Origin: Candidatus Roizmanbacteria bacterium CG_4_10_14_0_2_um_filter_36_35
Lineage (GTDB): Bacteria; Patescibacteriota; Microgenomatia; UBA1406; GWC2-37-13
Reading direction: 5' to 3'
Assembly: GCA_002792355.1 (NCBI GenBank)
Contig: PFOE01000064.1
Location: 1-45,905 of the forward strand
DNA length: 45,905 bases
In this document: positions 16,681 to 25,041 of the stretch, one piece after another
How positions within the stretch are numbered: position 1 is the stretch's first letter
How the letters are laid out: each line of letters starts with the position of its first letter
Program-made: the position numbers and the translations under genes
Notes under the pieces: generated by a model
What the model was told of the DNA's origin: nothing
Seen by the model: only the letters and a program-made list of their open reading frames with translations
The model's database searches: none

Positions 16681-17771
16681 TATTCCAGAAAATCTTTTAG
16701 TTTGCGGGCGCGGGTTGGGTGTTTTAGTTTTCTAATTGCCTTGGCCTCGATCTGACGGATTCTCTCTCGTGTCACTCTAAATTCGCGACCGACTTCCTCC
16801 AAAGTTTTAGACTTGCCGTCCTCCAAACCAAATCTCATCATTAATACTTTTTTTTCTCTTGGCGACAAAGTGTCTAAGACTTTATTGAGGGCGTCTTTGA
16901 GTAACTCACGGGAAACTTTATCATAAAGAGTTGGCTGGTTGACGTCGGCGACAAACTGTTCGAGGGTTGCTTCTTTGTCGTCTCCAACCGGAGTCGACAG
17001 AGACCGCGGCTGCTGTGAGATTTTCATCAGATTCTCAATTTCGTCGGTAGACATTTGCATCTCGCAGGCAATCTCTTTTACCGTTGGTTCTCTTCCTAAT
17101 TTTTGAACTAATCTCCTTTGTGTTTTATAAAAACGGTTTATATGGTCGACCATGTGTACTGGAATCCTGATAGTTCGGGATTGATCGGCGATGGCGCGGG
17201 TAATTGCCTGTCTGATCCACCAGGTCGCATAAGTAGAGAACTTAAAACCGCGTCTCCAGTCATATTTTTCTACACCGCGGATCAGCCCCTTATTGCCTTC
17301 TTGTATTAAATCAAGGAACGATAGTCTCCTGCCGAGATATTTCTTAGCTATAGAAACAACCAATCTTAAATTGGCCTTAGTCAACTTGTCTTTTGCTTTT
17401 TTATCGCCTTTTTCGTATTTTTTTGCCAGAGAAATCTCTTCGTCAAAAGAAAGTAGAGGGGTTTTTCCAATTTCCTTAAGATACATCTTTATAGGATCTA
17501 ATGACTCGCCGTGCTTTAAAACTACCAGTTGCTCTAGTTCTTTTTCTATTTCTTCGACTGATTTCCTCGCTTCGACTTCTTCTCTTGTTGATACTGTTTC
17601 AAAAATATCGATGCCTTTTTTTAGAGCCTCGTTAAAAAACTCGTCTATTTTTTCTATGTGTTTTTCCGGATCAGGATAAACCAAAAGAATATCATCTTGA
17701 ACTAAGAAACCATCTTCTTTACCTTGATTAAGTAATTCTTTTAAAGTTCTGGGAAACCGGTGTTTCATCAT
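16680..17771 (-). CDS. rpoD: RNA polymerase primary sigma factor (sigma-70)
   Basis: Encodes 363 residues. Region 1.2 is DPIKMYLKEIGKTPLLSFDEE near residue 92; region 2 has LRLVVSIAKKYLGR, DLIQEGNKGLIRGVEKYDWRRGFKFSTYATWWIRQA; region 3 runs from RIPVHMVDHINRF; region 4 has LSPREKKVLMMRFGLEDG and TLEEVGREFRVTRERIRQIEAKA, the -35 binding helix. Region 1.1 is short. It is the housekeeping sigma and follows dnaG by 13 bp, as in the classical macromolecular-synthesis operon. Start is ATG 17771 or 17768. Regions 2.4 and 4.2 look standard, which supports the consensus-like -10 and -35 boxes seen in the window. Confidence 0.97.
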   Translation of the reverse strand: MMKHRFPRTLKELLNQGKEDGFLVQDDILLVYPDPEKHIEKIDEFFNEALKKGIDIFETVSTREEVEARKSVEEIEKELEQLVVLKHGESLDPIKMYLKEIGKTPLLSFDEEISLAKKYEKGDKKAKDKLTKANLRLVVSIAKKYLGRRLSFLDLIQEGNKGLIRGVEKYDWRRGFKFSTYATWWIRQAITRAIADQSRTIRIPVHMVDHINRFYKTQRRLVQKLGREPTVKEIACEMQMSTDEIENLMKISQQPRSLSTPVGDDKEATLEQFVADVNQPTLYDKVSRELLKDALNKVLDTLSPREKKVLMMRFGLEDGKSKTLEEVGREFRVTRERIRQIEAKAIRKLKHPTRARKLKDFLE

Positions 17772-17784
17772 AATAATGATTCTA

Positions 17785-19545
17785 CTAGGAAATTAGCTTT
17801 TTTTCTATCTCTTTTAGGTTATTACTTAAAGACAATAACTCGTTTTTTCGCTTTTCCGATTCTTCCTTTTCAGCTAGAATTTTTTTAATCTCTCTTTTCA
17901 GATAATATCTTTTAATCTCTATGGCAAGCTTCGAAATATTTTCCGAACTGAGATTGTGTTCTGATGAAGAAAAAAGATAGAGTTCGTCAAATATTTGTCT
18001 CAACTCAGGGGAAAGTTTAGCAACAAAGCGGTTAAGGTCGAATCGTTTTTGTCCGTTATTGTCTAAAAAAAATTTGGCGACTTTTTGGTGGCTTGGCAGT
18101 AAAAAATTATCCCAGCTGATAATAGAAAAAATTTTGCCGGCGGCTATAGATGGATCTTCTTCTTGGAAAATATAACTCAACAGATATCTCTCTATAATTA
18201 CTTCTCTTTCTTCTTTTGATTTTGGCTGAAAACTTGGCTTGAAAGAAACTAGTTGCTTTCTTTTTCTTCTGATTCTCGACATTATTGTCTCGATGCTTAC
18301 CTCGCTGACTCCTAATATAGAAGAGATTTTTTTTACATAATGAGATCTGACAATCGGATTAGTTATTCTTTCAATAAATGGAATCACTTCTTCGCCAATC
18401 TTTTTTTTGTCAAACGAGGTATCTTCAGAGTATTTTTTTTGAGCCACCTTAATCAAAAAATCATATATGGGAATTGGTCTACTAATGGCCTTTTTAAAAG
18501 CCTGTAGATCTGTTCTGACAGCCTCATCCGGATCTTTACCTATTGGTAATTTAACTATTCTTACTTCGAGATCCAATTTCTCTGCTTCTTCAATTCCTCT
18601 TCGGGTCGACTCCTCTCCAGCTATATCGGCATCCAGTGCCAAAGTAATCTTGTCAGTATATCTTTTTAAAAGCATTAATTGCTCATTCGTCAACGCCGTC
18701 CCTTTAACGGCGACAAAATTGATAAAACCATTTTGATAAGGTGAAATCACATCAAACTCTCCCTCAACTATATAGACGTTTTTTTCTTTTTTTATCGTTT
18801 CTTTAGCCAAGTTAATTCCAAAAAGGGTTTCTCTCTTATGATAGATCGGAGTTTCCGGAGTATTAATATATTTGGCTTGTTTGTCTTTTTCGTCAAGACT
18901 ACGGCCGGAAAAACCAATCACATAATCACGGCTGTCTTTAATAGGAAACATCAATCTGCCCCGAAACCGGTCATAATAACTGCCTCTTTCGCTTTTTACC
19001 AAAAGTCCGTTTTCATAGACCTCTTTTTCTTCAAATTTTTTCTTTTTCAAAAATAAGCGTAACGAGTCCCAGCTTGAAGGCGCGTAACCTAGTTGAAATT
19101 TTTTTATTGTGGCTGGTTTTATATCTCGATTTTTAAGATATGCCATTCCTTTTTCTCCAAATTTAGTTTTGTTAAGAAGATATTCAAAAAACTCTACCGC
19201 AAATAAGTTCATGTTGAAATAACGTTCTCTTTTCTTCCAGACCTTGTCTTCAAAACTAATCTTCTTTAAAGTGATACCGGTTTTTTGGGCGAGTTCCCTT
19301 AAAGCTTCTATAAAGGTTATGTTTTCCCACTTCATCAAGAACTTGATGACGTCACCACCTTCTCCGCAAGCGCCAAAACAATGCCAAATCTGGCGTTCAG
19401 GGGAGATAACAAAAGAAGGTGTTTTTTCGCTGTGAAACGGGCAAATCGCTTTAAAATTCCTACCAGCTTTTTTTAAGCTAATAAAACTCCCTATGTATTC
19501 AATAATGTCCAATCGTTTTTTAATCTCTTCAACAGGATTATCCAT
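17785..19545 (-). CDS. dnaG: DNA primase
   Basis: Encodes 586 residues. The N-terminal CHC2 zinc site is CPFHSEKTPSF with HCFGACGEGGD near residues 40-66, slightly longer in spacing than in E. coli. The catalytic core has AYLKNRDIKPATIKKFQLGYAP and RFRGRLMFPI; the TOPRIM part has YIVEGEFDVI near residue 258 and LALDADIAGEES near residue 305, giving the Glu and Asp-x-Asp metal ligands. The C-terminal helicase-binding part is ~170 residues and weakly conserved. It makes RNA primers at the fork. First gene of the dnaG-rpoD operon; an extended -10 TGATAGAAT ends 9 bp before its start. Confidence 0.97.
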   Translation of the reverse strand: MDNPVEEIKKRLDIIEYIGSFISLKKAGRNFKAICPFHSEKTPSFVISPERQIWHCFGACGEGGDVIKFLMKWENITFIEALRELAQKTGITLKKISFEDKVWKKRERYFNMNLFAVEFFEYLLNKTKFGEKGMAYLKNRDIKPATIKKFQLGYAPSSWDSLRLFLKKKKFEEKEVYENGLLVKSERGSYYDRFRGRLMFPIKDSRDYVIGFSGRSLDEKDKQAKYINTPETPIYHKRETLFGINLAKETIKKEKNVYIVEGEFDVISPYQNGFINFVAVKGTALTNEQLMLLKRYTDKITLALDADIAGEESTRRGIEEAEKLDLEVRIVKLPIGKDPDEAVRTDLQAFKKAISRPIPIYDFLIKVAQKKYSEDTSFDKKKIGEEVIPFIERITNPIVRSHYVKKISSILGVSEVSIETIMSRIRRKRKQLVSFKPSFQPKSKEEREVIIERYLLSYIFQEEDPSIAAGKIFSIISWDNFLLPSHQKVAKFFLDNNGQKRFDLNRFVAKLSPELRQIFDELYLFSSSEHNLSSENISKLAIEIKRYYLKREIKKILAEKEESEKRKNELLSLSNNLKEIEKKLIS

Positions 19546-19554
19546 CGTTATCTT

Positions 19555-19563
19555 ATTCTATCA
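19555..19563 (-). promoter_or_regulatory. Extended -10 promoter of dnaG-rpoD
   Basis: On the minus strand TGATAGAAT ends 9 bp before the dnaG ATG, so the mRNA would have a leader of about two bases. The -35 place is weak, as often with extended -10 promoters. Confidence 0.6.
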
Positions 19564-19602
19564 CGCCATAATGGAAAAAAGAAGGTAGGTTTGGAAACGG
19601 GA

Positions 19603-19631
19603 TTGATATTTATTTTTTTTTGTCCTATATT
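19603..19631 (+). promoter_or_regulatory. Promoter with near-leaderless start
   Basis: TTGATA (19603-19608), a 17-bp spacer, then TATATT (19626-19631). The ATG at 19638 is 6 bp after the -10 box, so transcription and translation should start at nearly the same base. Confidence 0.7.
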
Positions 19632-19637
19632 TAAATT

Positions 19638-21074
19638 ATGCTTTACCTTTTCATAGACAATCACACTATAAAATTTCTCGCCTTAAAAAAAACTCTTCTC
19701 GGTCAAGAAGAAGCTTATTTTTTTGAAAAAACCTATGAGGCGCAACTCTTGGATAAAGGCCGTCCAATCAATATCGACCTCTTGGCATCGGCGATAAAAG
19801 AAGTCGTCACTTCGTCCTCAAAAGCTACTTCTGACAATCAAACCTTTCTCATTCTTCCCCAAGAAGCTTTTTATTATTTTCGAACTGAAGTTCCTTCAGA
19901 CATCGCTCCTACAGCTCTAGATTCATTTGTTGTTGATAAAGCCAGAGCTTTGCTTCCGATTCTGCCTGATGATTTAATTGGAGATTCTTTTATTAAAGAA
20001 AGCGATGGTCAAAAAGTGGTCACCTACCTTGGCTTAGAGAAAGAAAGTTATGAAGATTACAGACAAACACTCTCCTTAATCGACCTAAAAATTGTTTCTA
20101 TTTTACCCGATAGTTTGGCTTATTTTAAACTTTTCGAAAAAACTCTAAAACCGGAAAAAAAAGAAATGATTCTTTATACGATTCTAGGCAAAGATTCTAT
20201 TAACGGTTATTTATTTGATAACTTCGGTCTGCTCGATGAGAAAAAATTCTCGATTAAGTTAGAAGGGGAAAATAAAGCTGAAACTATTCTTAAGGAAAAA
20301 GCTGAGACTCTAAAAAATGATAAAAAGAAATTAAACCGGATTATTATTTCTGGGCCCGGTTCCGATAAAATCAGACAGGATACTTTTACAAAATCGGTCG
20401 GCGTCTGGACCAATCCACTAAAACGAATCGTCCCGACTTTTTATGAATCATATTTGAAAATGCTAGTTGTTGACAATAATAAACCCTTCCCTCTTTTAAA
20501 TCTTGACGTTTGTTTCGGCGCTTTTATCTTTAATCAAGAGGAAAAGTTTTCTTTAATGAAAAACGGATATAAAGCAAAGGGTAAGAAATCTTTCTCCTTA
20601 CCTACTCTATTATTACCAAAAAAAGAGATATTCCTCTTTATTGGATCGTTTGCGCTATCATTTGGTCTTTTCTTGTTGGTTTCTAATTTTAAGTCTATTA
20701 AGCTTCCTTCTTTTAAAAACCAATCACTAGTTAAAAATAATCCGTCACCAACTACCGTTCCGTCACCCACACCAACTCCATCTTTCAAAAAAGAAGAGTT
20801 GAAAATAAAAGTCCTAAACGGATCGGGAACCGCCGGAAAAGCTTCGGAGATGAAAGATATTTTAAAAAATAAAGGCTATCAGGAAATAATTACCGGCAAT
20901 GCTGATAACTATGATTATATAAAGACAGAACTTCAAGTAAAGAAGTCAAAAATCCAGGCTTTCGGTATGATTAAAACTGACCTTAAAGATTATTTAACTT
21001 CTCCTAAAGAAACGTCTTTGGACGAAAAAGAAACTCCTGATGTTGTCATTATTATCGGAACCGATTTTAAGTAA
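19638..21074 (+). CDS. PilM-like protein fused to LytR_C domain
   Basis: Encodes 478 residues. Residues ~1-300 resemble the PilM/actin-like fold of type IV pilus assembly (LYLFIDNHTIKFLAL, then a LILPQEAFYYFR strand and YFKLFEKTL), but the glycine-rich phosphate loops are eroded, so ATP binding is doubtful. A membrane segment lies at ~332-352, followed by a Pro/Thr/Ser linker (PSPTTVPSPTPTPS). Residues ~390-475 match the LytR_C domain (KIKVLNGSGTAGKASEMK to VVIIIGTDF) found at the tail of wall-polymer transferases. The layout predicts a cytoplasmic sensor-like part joined to an outside domain. Role unknown; a pilus or wall-linked scaffold is a guess. Confidence 0.65.
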   Translation: MLYLFIDNHTIKFLALKKTLLGQEEAYFFEKTYEAQLLDKGRPINIDLLASAIKEVVTSSSKATSDNQTFLILPQEAFYYFRTEVPSDIAPTALDSFVVDKARALLPILPDDLIGDSFIKESDGQKVVTYLGLEKESYEDYRQTLSLIDLKIVSILPDSLAYFKLFEKTLKPEKKEMILYTILGKDSINGYLFDNFGLLDEKKFSIKLEGENKAETILKEKAETLKNDKKKLNRIIISGPGSDKIRQDTFTKSVGVWTNPLKRIVPTFYESYLKMLVVDNNKPFPLLNLDVCFGAFIFNQEEKFSLMKNGYKAKGKKSFSLPTLLLPKKEIFLFIGSFALSFGLFLLVSNFKSIKLPSFKNQSLVKNNPSPTTVPSPTPTPSFKKEELKIKVLNGSGTAGKASEMKDILKNKGYQEIITGNADNYDYIKTELQVKKSKIQAFGMIKTDLKDYLTSPKETSLDEKETPDVVIIIGTDFK

Positions 21075-21555
21075 TATCTTCTATTTCTGGATTGACTAGT
21101 TTTTTATAATCTTCTGATTTTATAGCGATTGAGTACCTTCGGTCGCCGGCGTTGAAGATTATTTTTTCGTTTTCAAACAGTTTCTGATCGACGATAACTT
21201 TGATATTAAAAAAATTTCCAAAAGGTGGAACTCCTCCTATCTGAACCCCTCCAGCGACATTATTAATTTCTTCTGGGGTAGCAAAACGGATATCCTTTAC
21301 CTGCAAAACCTGTTTAACCTTATTATTGTCAAATTTCAAATCGCCAGGTAAAACCAGCATGACAAATCTTTTATCTGCTTCATTATTTTTTGCTCGAATG
21401 ATCATTGCCTTTGCTCCTTGTTTTAATGAGTAACCTTGTCTGATTTTTGCTGCTTCTTCACTGGTTTTCACCGGTTCATGCTCAAACGTCTCAAACCAAA
21501 AATTATTCTTTGTCAGCAGATCTTTAATTTTATTAACAACCGGATGATAATCCAT
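21067..21555 (-). CDS. YbaK/ProX-type aminoacyl-tRNA deacylase
   Basis: Encodes 162 residues from ATG 21555 (MDYHPVV); an upstream ATG at 21588 would add 11 residues. It has the YbaK/EbsC fold marks: AKAMIIRA near residue 45 (with the catalytic Lys in this strand), GGVQIGGVPPFG near residue 103 and IIFNAGDRRYSIAIKSEDY near the end. Such proteins hydrolyse misacylated tRNA (Cys-tRNA-Pro or similar) in trans. The 3' end overlaps the convergent gene by 8 bp. Confidence 0.88.
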   Translation of the reverse strand: MDYHPVVNKIKDLLTKNNFWFETFEHEPVKTSEEAAKIRQGYSLKQGAKAMIIRAKNNEADKRFVMLVLPGDLKFDNNKVKQVLQVKDIRFATPEEINNVAGGVQIGGVPPFGNFFNIKVIVDQKLFENEKIIFNAGDRRYSIAIKSEDYKKLVNPEIEDIT

Positions 21556-21615
21556 ATTATGTATTTTTATTTTATATAATATCAACATATTTACAAAGGT
21601 TAAAGACTCGGCAAC

Positions 21616-21683
21616 GTAATTTTTATCACACGAGAGTCTCTCCCTCGCCTAAAGGCGGGGCACCTCTCGAAAGTGAAAAAATT
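21616..21683. repeat. Palindromic repeat family B, copy 2
   Basis: GTAATTTTTATCACACGAGA at the left end and GAAAGTGAAAAAATT at the right, with inner hairpin CCTCGCCTAAAGGCGGGG. Inverse orientation to the copy at 677-737. It lies ~155 bp before prfB. Confidence 0.75.
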
Positions 21684-21839
21684 CCGTTCCCTCGTCTTTT
21701 CAAATGTTGCGGGTGTCGAAGAGAAAGGGATTCCGGACGGCCTGCCTGCCGGCAGGCAGGCGCGCAGTCGAGAGGTATTGATCGAAACGAGCAGCGGCGG
21801 GGATGAATCTGAGACAGGACCCGCAAAAAAATAAACTCT
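21684..21839. other. Repeat-rich gap before prfB
   Basis: No gene is seen here. The stretch is GC-richer than its surroundings and holds the perfect 20-bp palindrome CCTGCCTGCCGGCAGGCAGG at 21741-21760; a shorter form of it occurs inside the gene at 26316. A loose inverted pair (TTCCCTCGTC and GAGAAAGGGA) flanks it. No clear promoter for prfB is visible. Confidence 0.6.
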
Positions 21840-22847
21840 ATGGAAAAAGAAGAACTAAAGAAAAAATTAGATAGTATTCTTGCTAAGGCCGATTCAAAAA
21901 CCAAAAAGCAAGAGATTGCTGATTTGGAAAAACAATCTGCAGTAGAGAATTTTTGGTCTGATCCTAAAAAAGCCAGTGAGATAATGAAAAAGATTACAGC
22001 TCTAAAAAAAGAAGTCGACGATATCGAAATGATGCAGCTTTTGTTTGAAGAAAACAACCTCAAAGAAACCGAGAAATTAATTAATCAATACGAAATTCTT
22101 CTTTTTCTTTCTGGCCCTTACGATAAAGGGGGCGCTATTTTTTCTATCCAAGCCGGACAAGGCGGCACCGAAGCAATGGATTGGTCAAACATGCTTTTCC
22201 GTATGTATACCAGATATTTTGAAAGAAAGGGTTGGTCTTATGAAGAAATAGACAGGGTCGAGGGAGACGAGGCCGGCATCAAATCAACGACTTTAAATGT
22301 TAATGGACTCTTTGCTTACGGATACCTAAAATGTGAGGCTGGAGTCCATCGCCTAGTCAGACAGTCTCCTTTCAATGCCGATCGCCTTCGCCAGACATCT
22401 TTCGCCTCTGTCGAAGTCTTACCCCAAATTGAGGATAAAGAAATAAAAATAAGAGATGAAGACATTGAATGGCAGTTCTATCGATCAGGCGGAAAAGGAG
22501 GACAAAATGTCAATAAAGTGGCAACCGCTGTCCGACTCATTCATAAACCAACCGGTATCGTTGTCTCCTGCCAAACAGAAAGATATCAAGGAGCTAATCG
22601 TGAAAGCTCCCTGAAAATTCTCCGGGCCAAACTTTGGCAGATCGAAGAGGAAAAAAAGGAAAAAACCGTCGCCGGGTTCAAAACCGGAATGATTGCTTCC
22701 TGGGGAAGACAGATCCGCTCCTATGTGCTTCATCCTTATAAATTGATTAAAGACCTACGAACAGATTTTGAAGAAAATAATGTTGATATGATTTTAGATG
22801 GAGAACTTGACGAATTTATTGAAGCGTTTTTAAAGAAAAATAAATAG
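21840..22847 (+). CDS. prfB: Peptide chain release factor 2
   Basis: Encodes 335 residues. The codon-recognition loop has the SPF tripeptide (VRQSPFNADRLRQTSF near residue 180), which marks RF2 and reading of UGA and UAA. The peptidyl-tRNA hydrolysis motif GGQ is in RSGGKGGQNVNK near residue 220. AGQGGTEAMDW near residue 107 is the usual class I hallmark. The N-terminus starts close to where the E. coli protein resumes after its programmed frameshift; no CTTTGA slip site is seen upstream, so no frameshift is needed. Presence of RF2 shows that UGA is a stop codon in this genome. Confidence 0.97.
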   Translation: MEKEELKKKLDSILAKADSKTKKQEIADLEKQSAVENFWSDPKKASEIMKKITALKKEVDDIEMMQLLFEENNLKETEKLINQYEILLFLSGPYDKGGAIFSIQAGQGGTEAMDWSNMLFRMYTRYFERKGWSYEEIDRVEGDEAGIKSTTLNVNGLFAYGYLKCEAGVHRLVRQSPFNADRLRQTSFASVEVLPQIEDKEIKIRDEDIEWQFYRSGGKGGQNVNKVATAVRLIHKPTGIVVSCQTERYQGANRESSLKILRAKLWQIEEEKKEKTVAGFKTGMIASWGRQIRSYVLHPYKLIKDLRTDFEENNVDMILDGELDEFIEAFLKKNK

Positions 22848-22858
22848 ATCCTAAAGAT

Positions 22859-22887
22859 TTGATATTTTTTTCAAAAATTGTTATTCT
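22859..22887 (+). promoter_or_regulatory. Promoter with near-leaderless start
   Basis: TTGATA (22859-22864), 17-bp spacer, TATTCT (22882-22887); ATG at 22896 is 8 bp after the -10 box. Confidence 0.6.
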
Positions 22888-22895
22888 AATTGAAT

Positions 22896-23330
22896 ATGGA
22901 TACTAATAATTTAATTCACAATCTCGATCAAAAACCAGTTCAGAGCGAATTCAGTTACGGAAAATTTTTTATCTTTGTCGGAATTGCTGTTATTTTAGGT
23001 ACCGCTTTGGGATTTGGTCTAACTAAACTGCCTAAAAAAGGAAAATCGGTCAACCTTAGTTCGGCTCAGGCCGAAAAGACCGTTGGTATTGTCGATAAAA
23101 AAACTTTTAAGGATAAAGCCGAAGGCAGTTTGAAGGAAGGCGGCATTGACGGAGAAGGCAACTTTCACTTAGAGAGACCTGGGGGCGTATCTCAAAACGT
23201 TTATTTGACTTCAACTACAGTTGATCTTTCCCAATATATTAATAAAAAAGTAAGAGTTTGGGGAGAAACTTTTGCTGCCGAAAAAGCCGGCTGGTTGATG
23301 GACGTCGGATTAGTTGAAATTCTTAAATGA
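22896..23330 (+). CDS. Small membrane-anchored protein of unknown function
   Basis: Encodes 144 residues from ATG 22896. A short cytoplasmic tail is followed by one membrane segment (IFVGIAVILGTALGFGL, about residues 27-46) and an outside domain of ~95 residues rich in Gly, Lys and beta-type sequence (VYLTSTTVDLSQYINKKVRVWGETF), which looks like an OB-type barrel. I do not recognise a named family. A promoter directly before it suggests separate expression. A role at the cell surface is inferred from topology only. Confidence 0.7.
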   Translation: MDTNNLIHNLDQKPVQSEFSYGKFFIFVGIAVILGTALGFGLTKLPKKGKSVNLSSAQAEKTVGIVDKKTFKDKAEGSLKEGGIDGEGNFHLERPGGVSQNVYLTSTTVDLSQYINKKVRVWGETFAAEKAGWLMDVGLVEILK

Positions 23331-23351
23331 CCCTCATTACAATTAAAGAGA

Positions 23352-23447
23352 GTCATCCTGAGCGATCCCGACTGAGTCGGGAGAGTCGAAGGGTCCTATT
23401 ACAAATAGACCTAATTATATAGATTCCTCGCTTCGCTCGGAATGACA
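23352..23447. repeat. Dispersed palindrome family A, inverted copy before ftsE
   Basis: First arm GTCATCCTGAGCG to GAAGGGTCC (23352-23396) with nested TCCCGACTGAGTCGGGA; second arm AGATTCCTCGCTTCGCTCGG and AATGAC (23421-23446). Orientation is opposite to the other complete copies. The ftsE Shine-Dalgarno starts at its edge. Confidence 0.85.
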
Positions 23448-23453
23448 AGGAGG
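23447..23453 (+). promoter_or_regulatory. Strong Shine-Dalgarno of ftsE
   Basis: AAGGAGG lies 4 bp before the ATG at 23458. This is one of few clear ribosome sites in the window (another precedes lexA) and shows that the anti-Shine-Dalgarno is in use. Confidence 0.7.
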
Positions 23454-23457
23454 TTAT

Positions 23458-24135
23458 ATGATTGTATTTGATAAAGTCTCTAAAAAATTTCCTTTAGGTA
23501 ATTTTGCCTTAAACGAGGTTTCCTTTGAAATAGATAATAATGAATTTCTCTTTTTGGTCGGTCCGTCGGGCGCCGGAAAAACAAGTGTTATTAAATTAAT
23601 TCTGAAGGAGCTTTTGCCTTCTTCTGGTTCTATCCTAATTGATGATGAAGATATTTCTTCACCTGTTTTTAAGAAGGTTACCGAACTAAGGCGAAAAATT
23701 GGTGTTGTTTTTCAGGATTTTAAGATTCTTCTTGACAAAAATGTTTTTGAAAATATTGCCATTGCTTGCCAAATCAAAAACCTATCTCATTCTCAAACAA
23801 AAAATCAGGTCAAGGAAGCTCTCTCTTTAGTCAATCTCTCTAAAAAAGAGGGTGTCTTTCCAGTCCAACTATCAGCGGGTGAATTACAACGAGTTGCTAT
23901 CGCACGCGCCATCGCTGACGAAAGAAAATATTTGCTAGTCGATGAACCAACGGGTAACCTTGATCCAAAAACTTCCTGGGAAATTATGAAGATATTTAAA
24001 AAACTAGAAGGGAAAAAAACTATCATTATTGCTACTCATAATAGCGACATTGTCAATAGTTTTCAAAAAAGAGTCTTGGTTTTAAAAGAAGGTAAGCTCG
24101 TCAAAGATCAAAGAAAAGGGGGTTATAACATATGA
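23458..24135 (+). CDS. ftsE: Cell division ATP-binding protein FtsE
   Basis: Encodes 225 residues, the normal FtsE length. Walker A is GPSGAGKTS near residue 37, Q-loop VVFQDFKIL near residue 83, ABC signature LSAGELQRVAIARAI near residue 138, Walker B YLLVDEPTGNLDP near residue 158 and switch His in IIATHNSD near residue 190. It is the cytoplasmic ATPase that drives FtsX to activate wall hydrolases at division. Its stop overlaps the ftsX start by 4 bp, so translation is coupled. The secreted coiled-coil hydrolase two genes on is the likely target. Confidence 0.96.
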   Translation: MIVFDKVSKKFPLGNFALNEVSFEIDNNEFLFLVGPSGAGKTSVIKLILKELLPSSGSILIDDEDISSPVFKKVTELRRKIGVVFQDFKILLDKNVFENIAIACQIKNLSHSQTKNQVKEALSLVNLSKKEGVFPVQLSAGELQRVAIARAIADERKYLLVDEPTGNLDPKTSWEIMKIFKKLEGKKTIIIATHNSDIVNSFQKRVLVLKEGKLVKDQRKGGYNI

Positions 24136-25028
24136 AAGAAATCTTTACCTCTCTAAGAAGAACTCCATATCAGTCCTTAGCCGGATTTTTGGTGCTATTT
24201 TTTACCCTGTTTCTTTCCCTGGTGCTTCTTATTTCTTTAAGTTTTGTCAATGGATTCTTAAGTTATATAGAAACAAGGCCGCAAGTTACCGTTTATTTCC
24301 AACCAAAAACTCCAGAAAATAATATTTTCAAAGTCCGTGATGAACTATCAGCTTCGGGAAAAACCCTTTCTATAAAATATATCAACCAAAACCAGGCCTT
24401 CGAAATCTACAAAAATCTAAACAAAGATAACCCTCTCCTTTTAGAAATGGTTTCCGCCGACATCCTGCCTCCATCTTTGGAAATCTACGCCAAAAAACCC
24501 ATCTATCTTCCGGAAATTGCCGAATACCTTAAAAAACAGGGTGATGTCGACGAAGTTCAATATCAAAAAGATATCGTTGATAAATTACTTAATCTAACCA
24601 ACGTTTTGAGAAGAAGTAGCCTTATATTCTTTATTTACCTGATCTTCATGTCGATTATTGTCTTGACGACTTCGACTCTGTTTAAAATCGCTTTAAAAAG
24701 TAAGGAAATTGAGATTTTGAGATTACTTGGCGCCTCCAATAATTACATTAGAAAACCATACCTGATTGAGGGACTGTTTTTTGGATGCGCTGCTTCGTTA
24801 ATCTCTTTTGTTATTGTTATTGGAACTTTTTTTTATTTTAACCCGTTTTTGAAAAGTTATCTTGCTGGAGTTCATTCTTTAACTCTTGACCTTTACGTAA
24901 CAAAACTAACGGTCTGGCCGATGAACACGGTTTTTTTTGCCGTGATGTTTTCTCTTTCTTTGATTTTTGGCTGCATCATCGCTGTTGTTTCTTCCTTCCT
25001 TGCAACTCAAAAATACTTAAAAGTGTAA
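24132..25028 (+). CDS. ftsX: Cell division permease FtsX
   Basis: Encodes 298 residues. The N-terminal membrane segment (residues ~18-42) is followed by the outside domain with VTVYFQPKTPEN and PPSLEIYAKKP typical of FtsX, then three C-terminal segments (from about residue 165) with LRLLGASNNYIRKPYLIEG, the conserved loop contacting FtsE. Four membrane segments in total. It forms the FtsEX complex and passes an ATP-driven signal to a periplasmic or outside coiled-coil hydrolase. The hydrolase gene begins 13 bp after its stop. Confidence 0.95.
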   Translation: MKEIFTSLRRTPYQSLAGFLVLFFTLFLSLVLLISLSFVNGFLSYIETRPQVTVYFQPKTPENNIFKVRDELSASGKTLSIKYINQNQAFEIYKNLNKDNPLLLEMVSADILPPSLEIYAKKPIYLPEIAEYLKKQGDVDEVQYQKDIVDKLLNLTNVLRRSSLIFFIYLIFMSIIVLTTSTLFKIALKSKEIEILRLLGASNNYIRKPYLIEGLFFGCAASLISFVIVIGTFFYFNPFLKSYLAGVHSLTLDLYVTKLTVWPMNTVFFAVMFSLSLIFGCIIAVVSSFLATQKYLKV

Positions 25029-25041
25029 GTATAATTAGAGT

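Noticed and set aside
21780..21900. Programmed frameshift in prfB
   Set aside because: The frame from ATG 21840 is complete and no CTTTGA slip site was found before it.
21626..22063. Minus-strand 145-codon frame overlapping prfB
   Set aside because: Antisense to the start of prfB and then repeat sequence; no family features.
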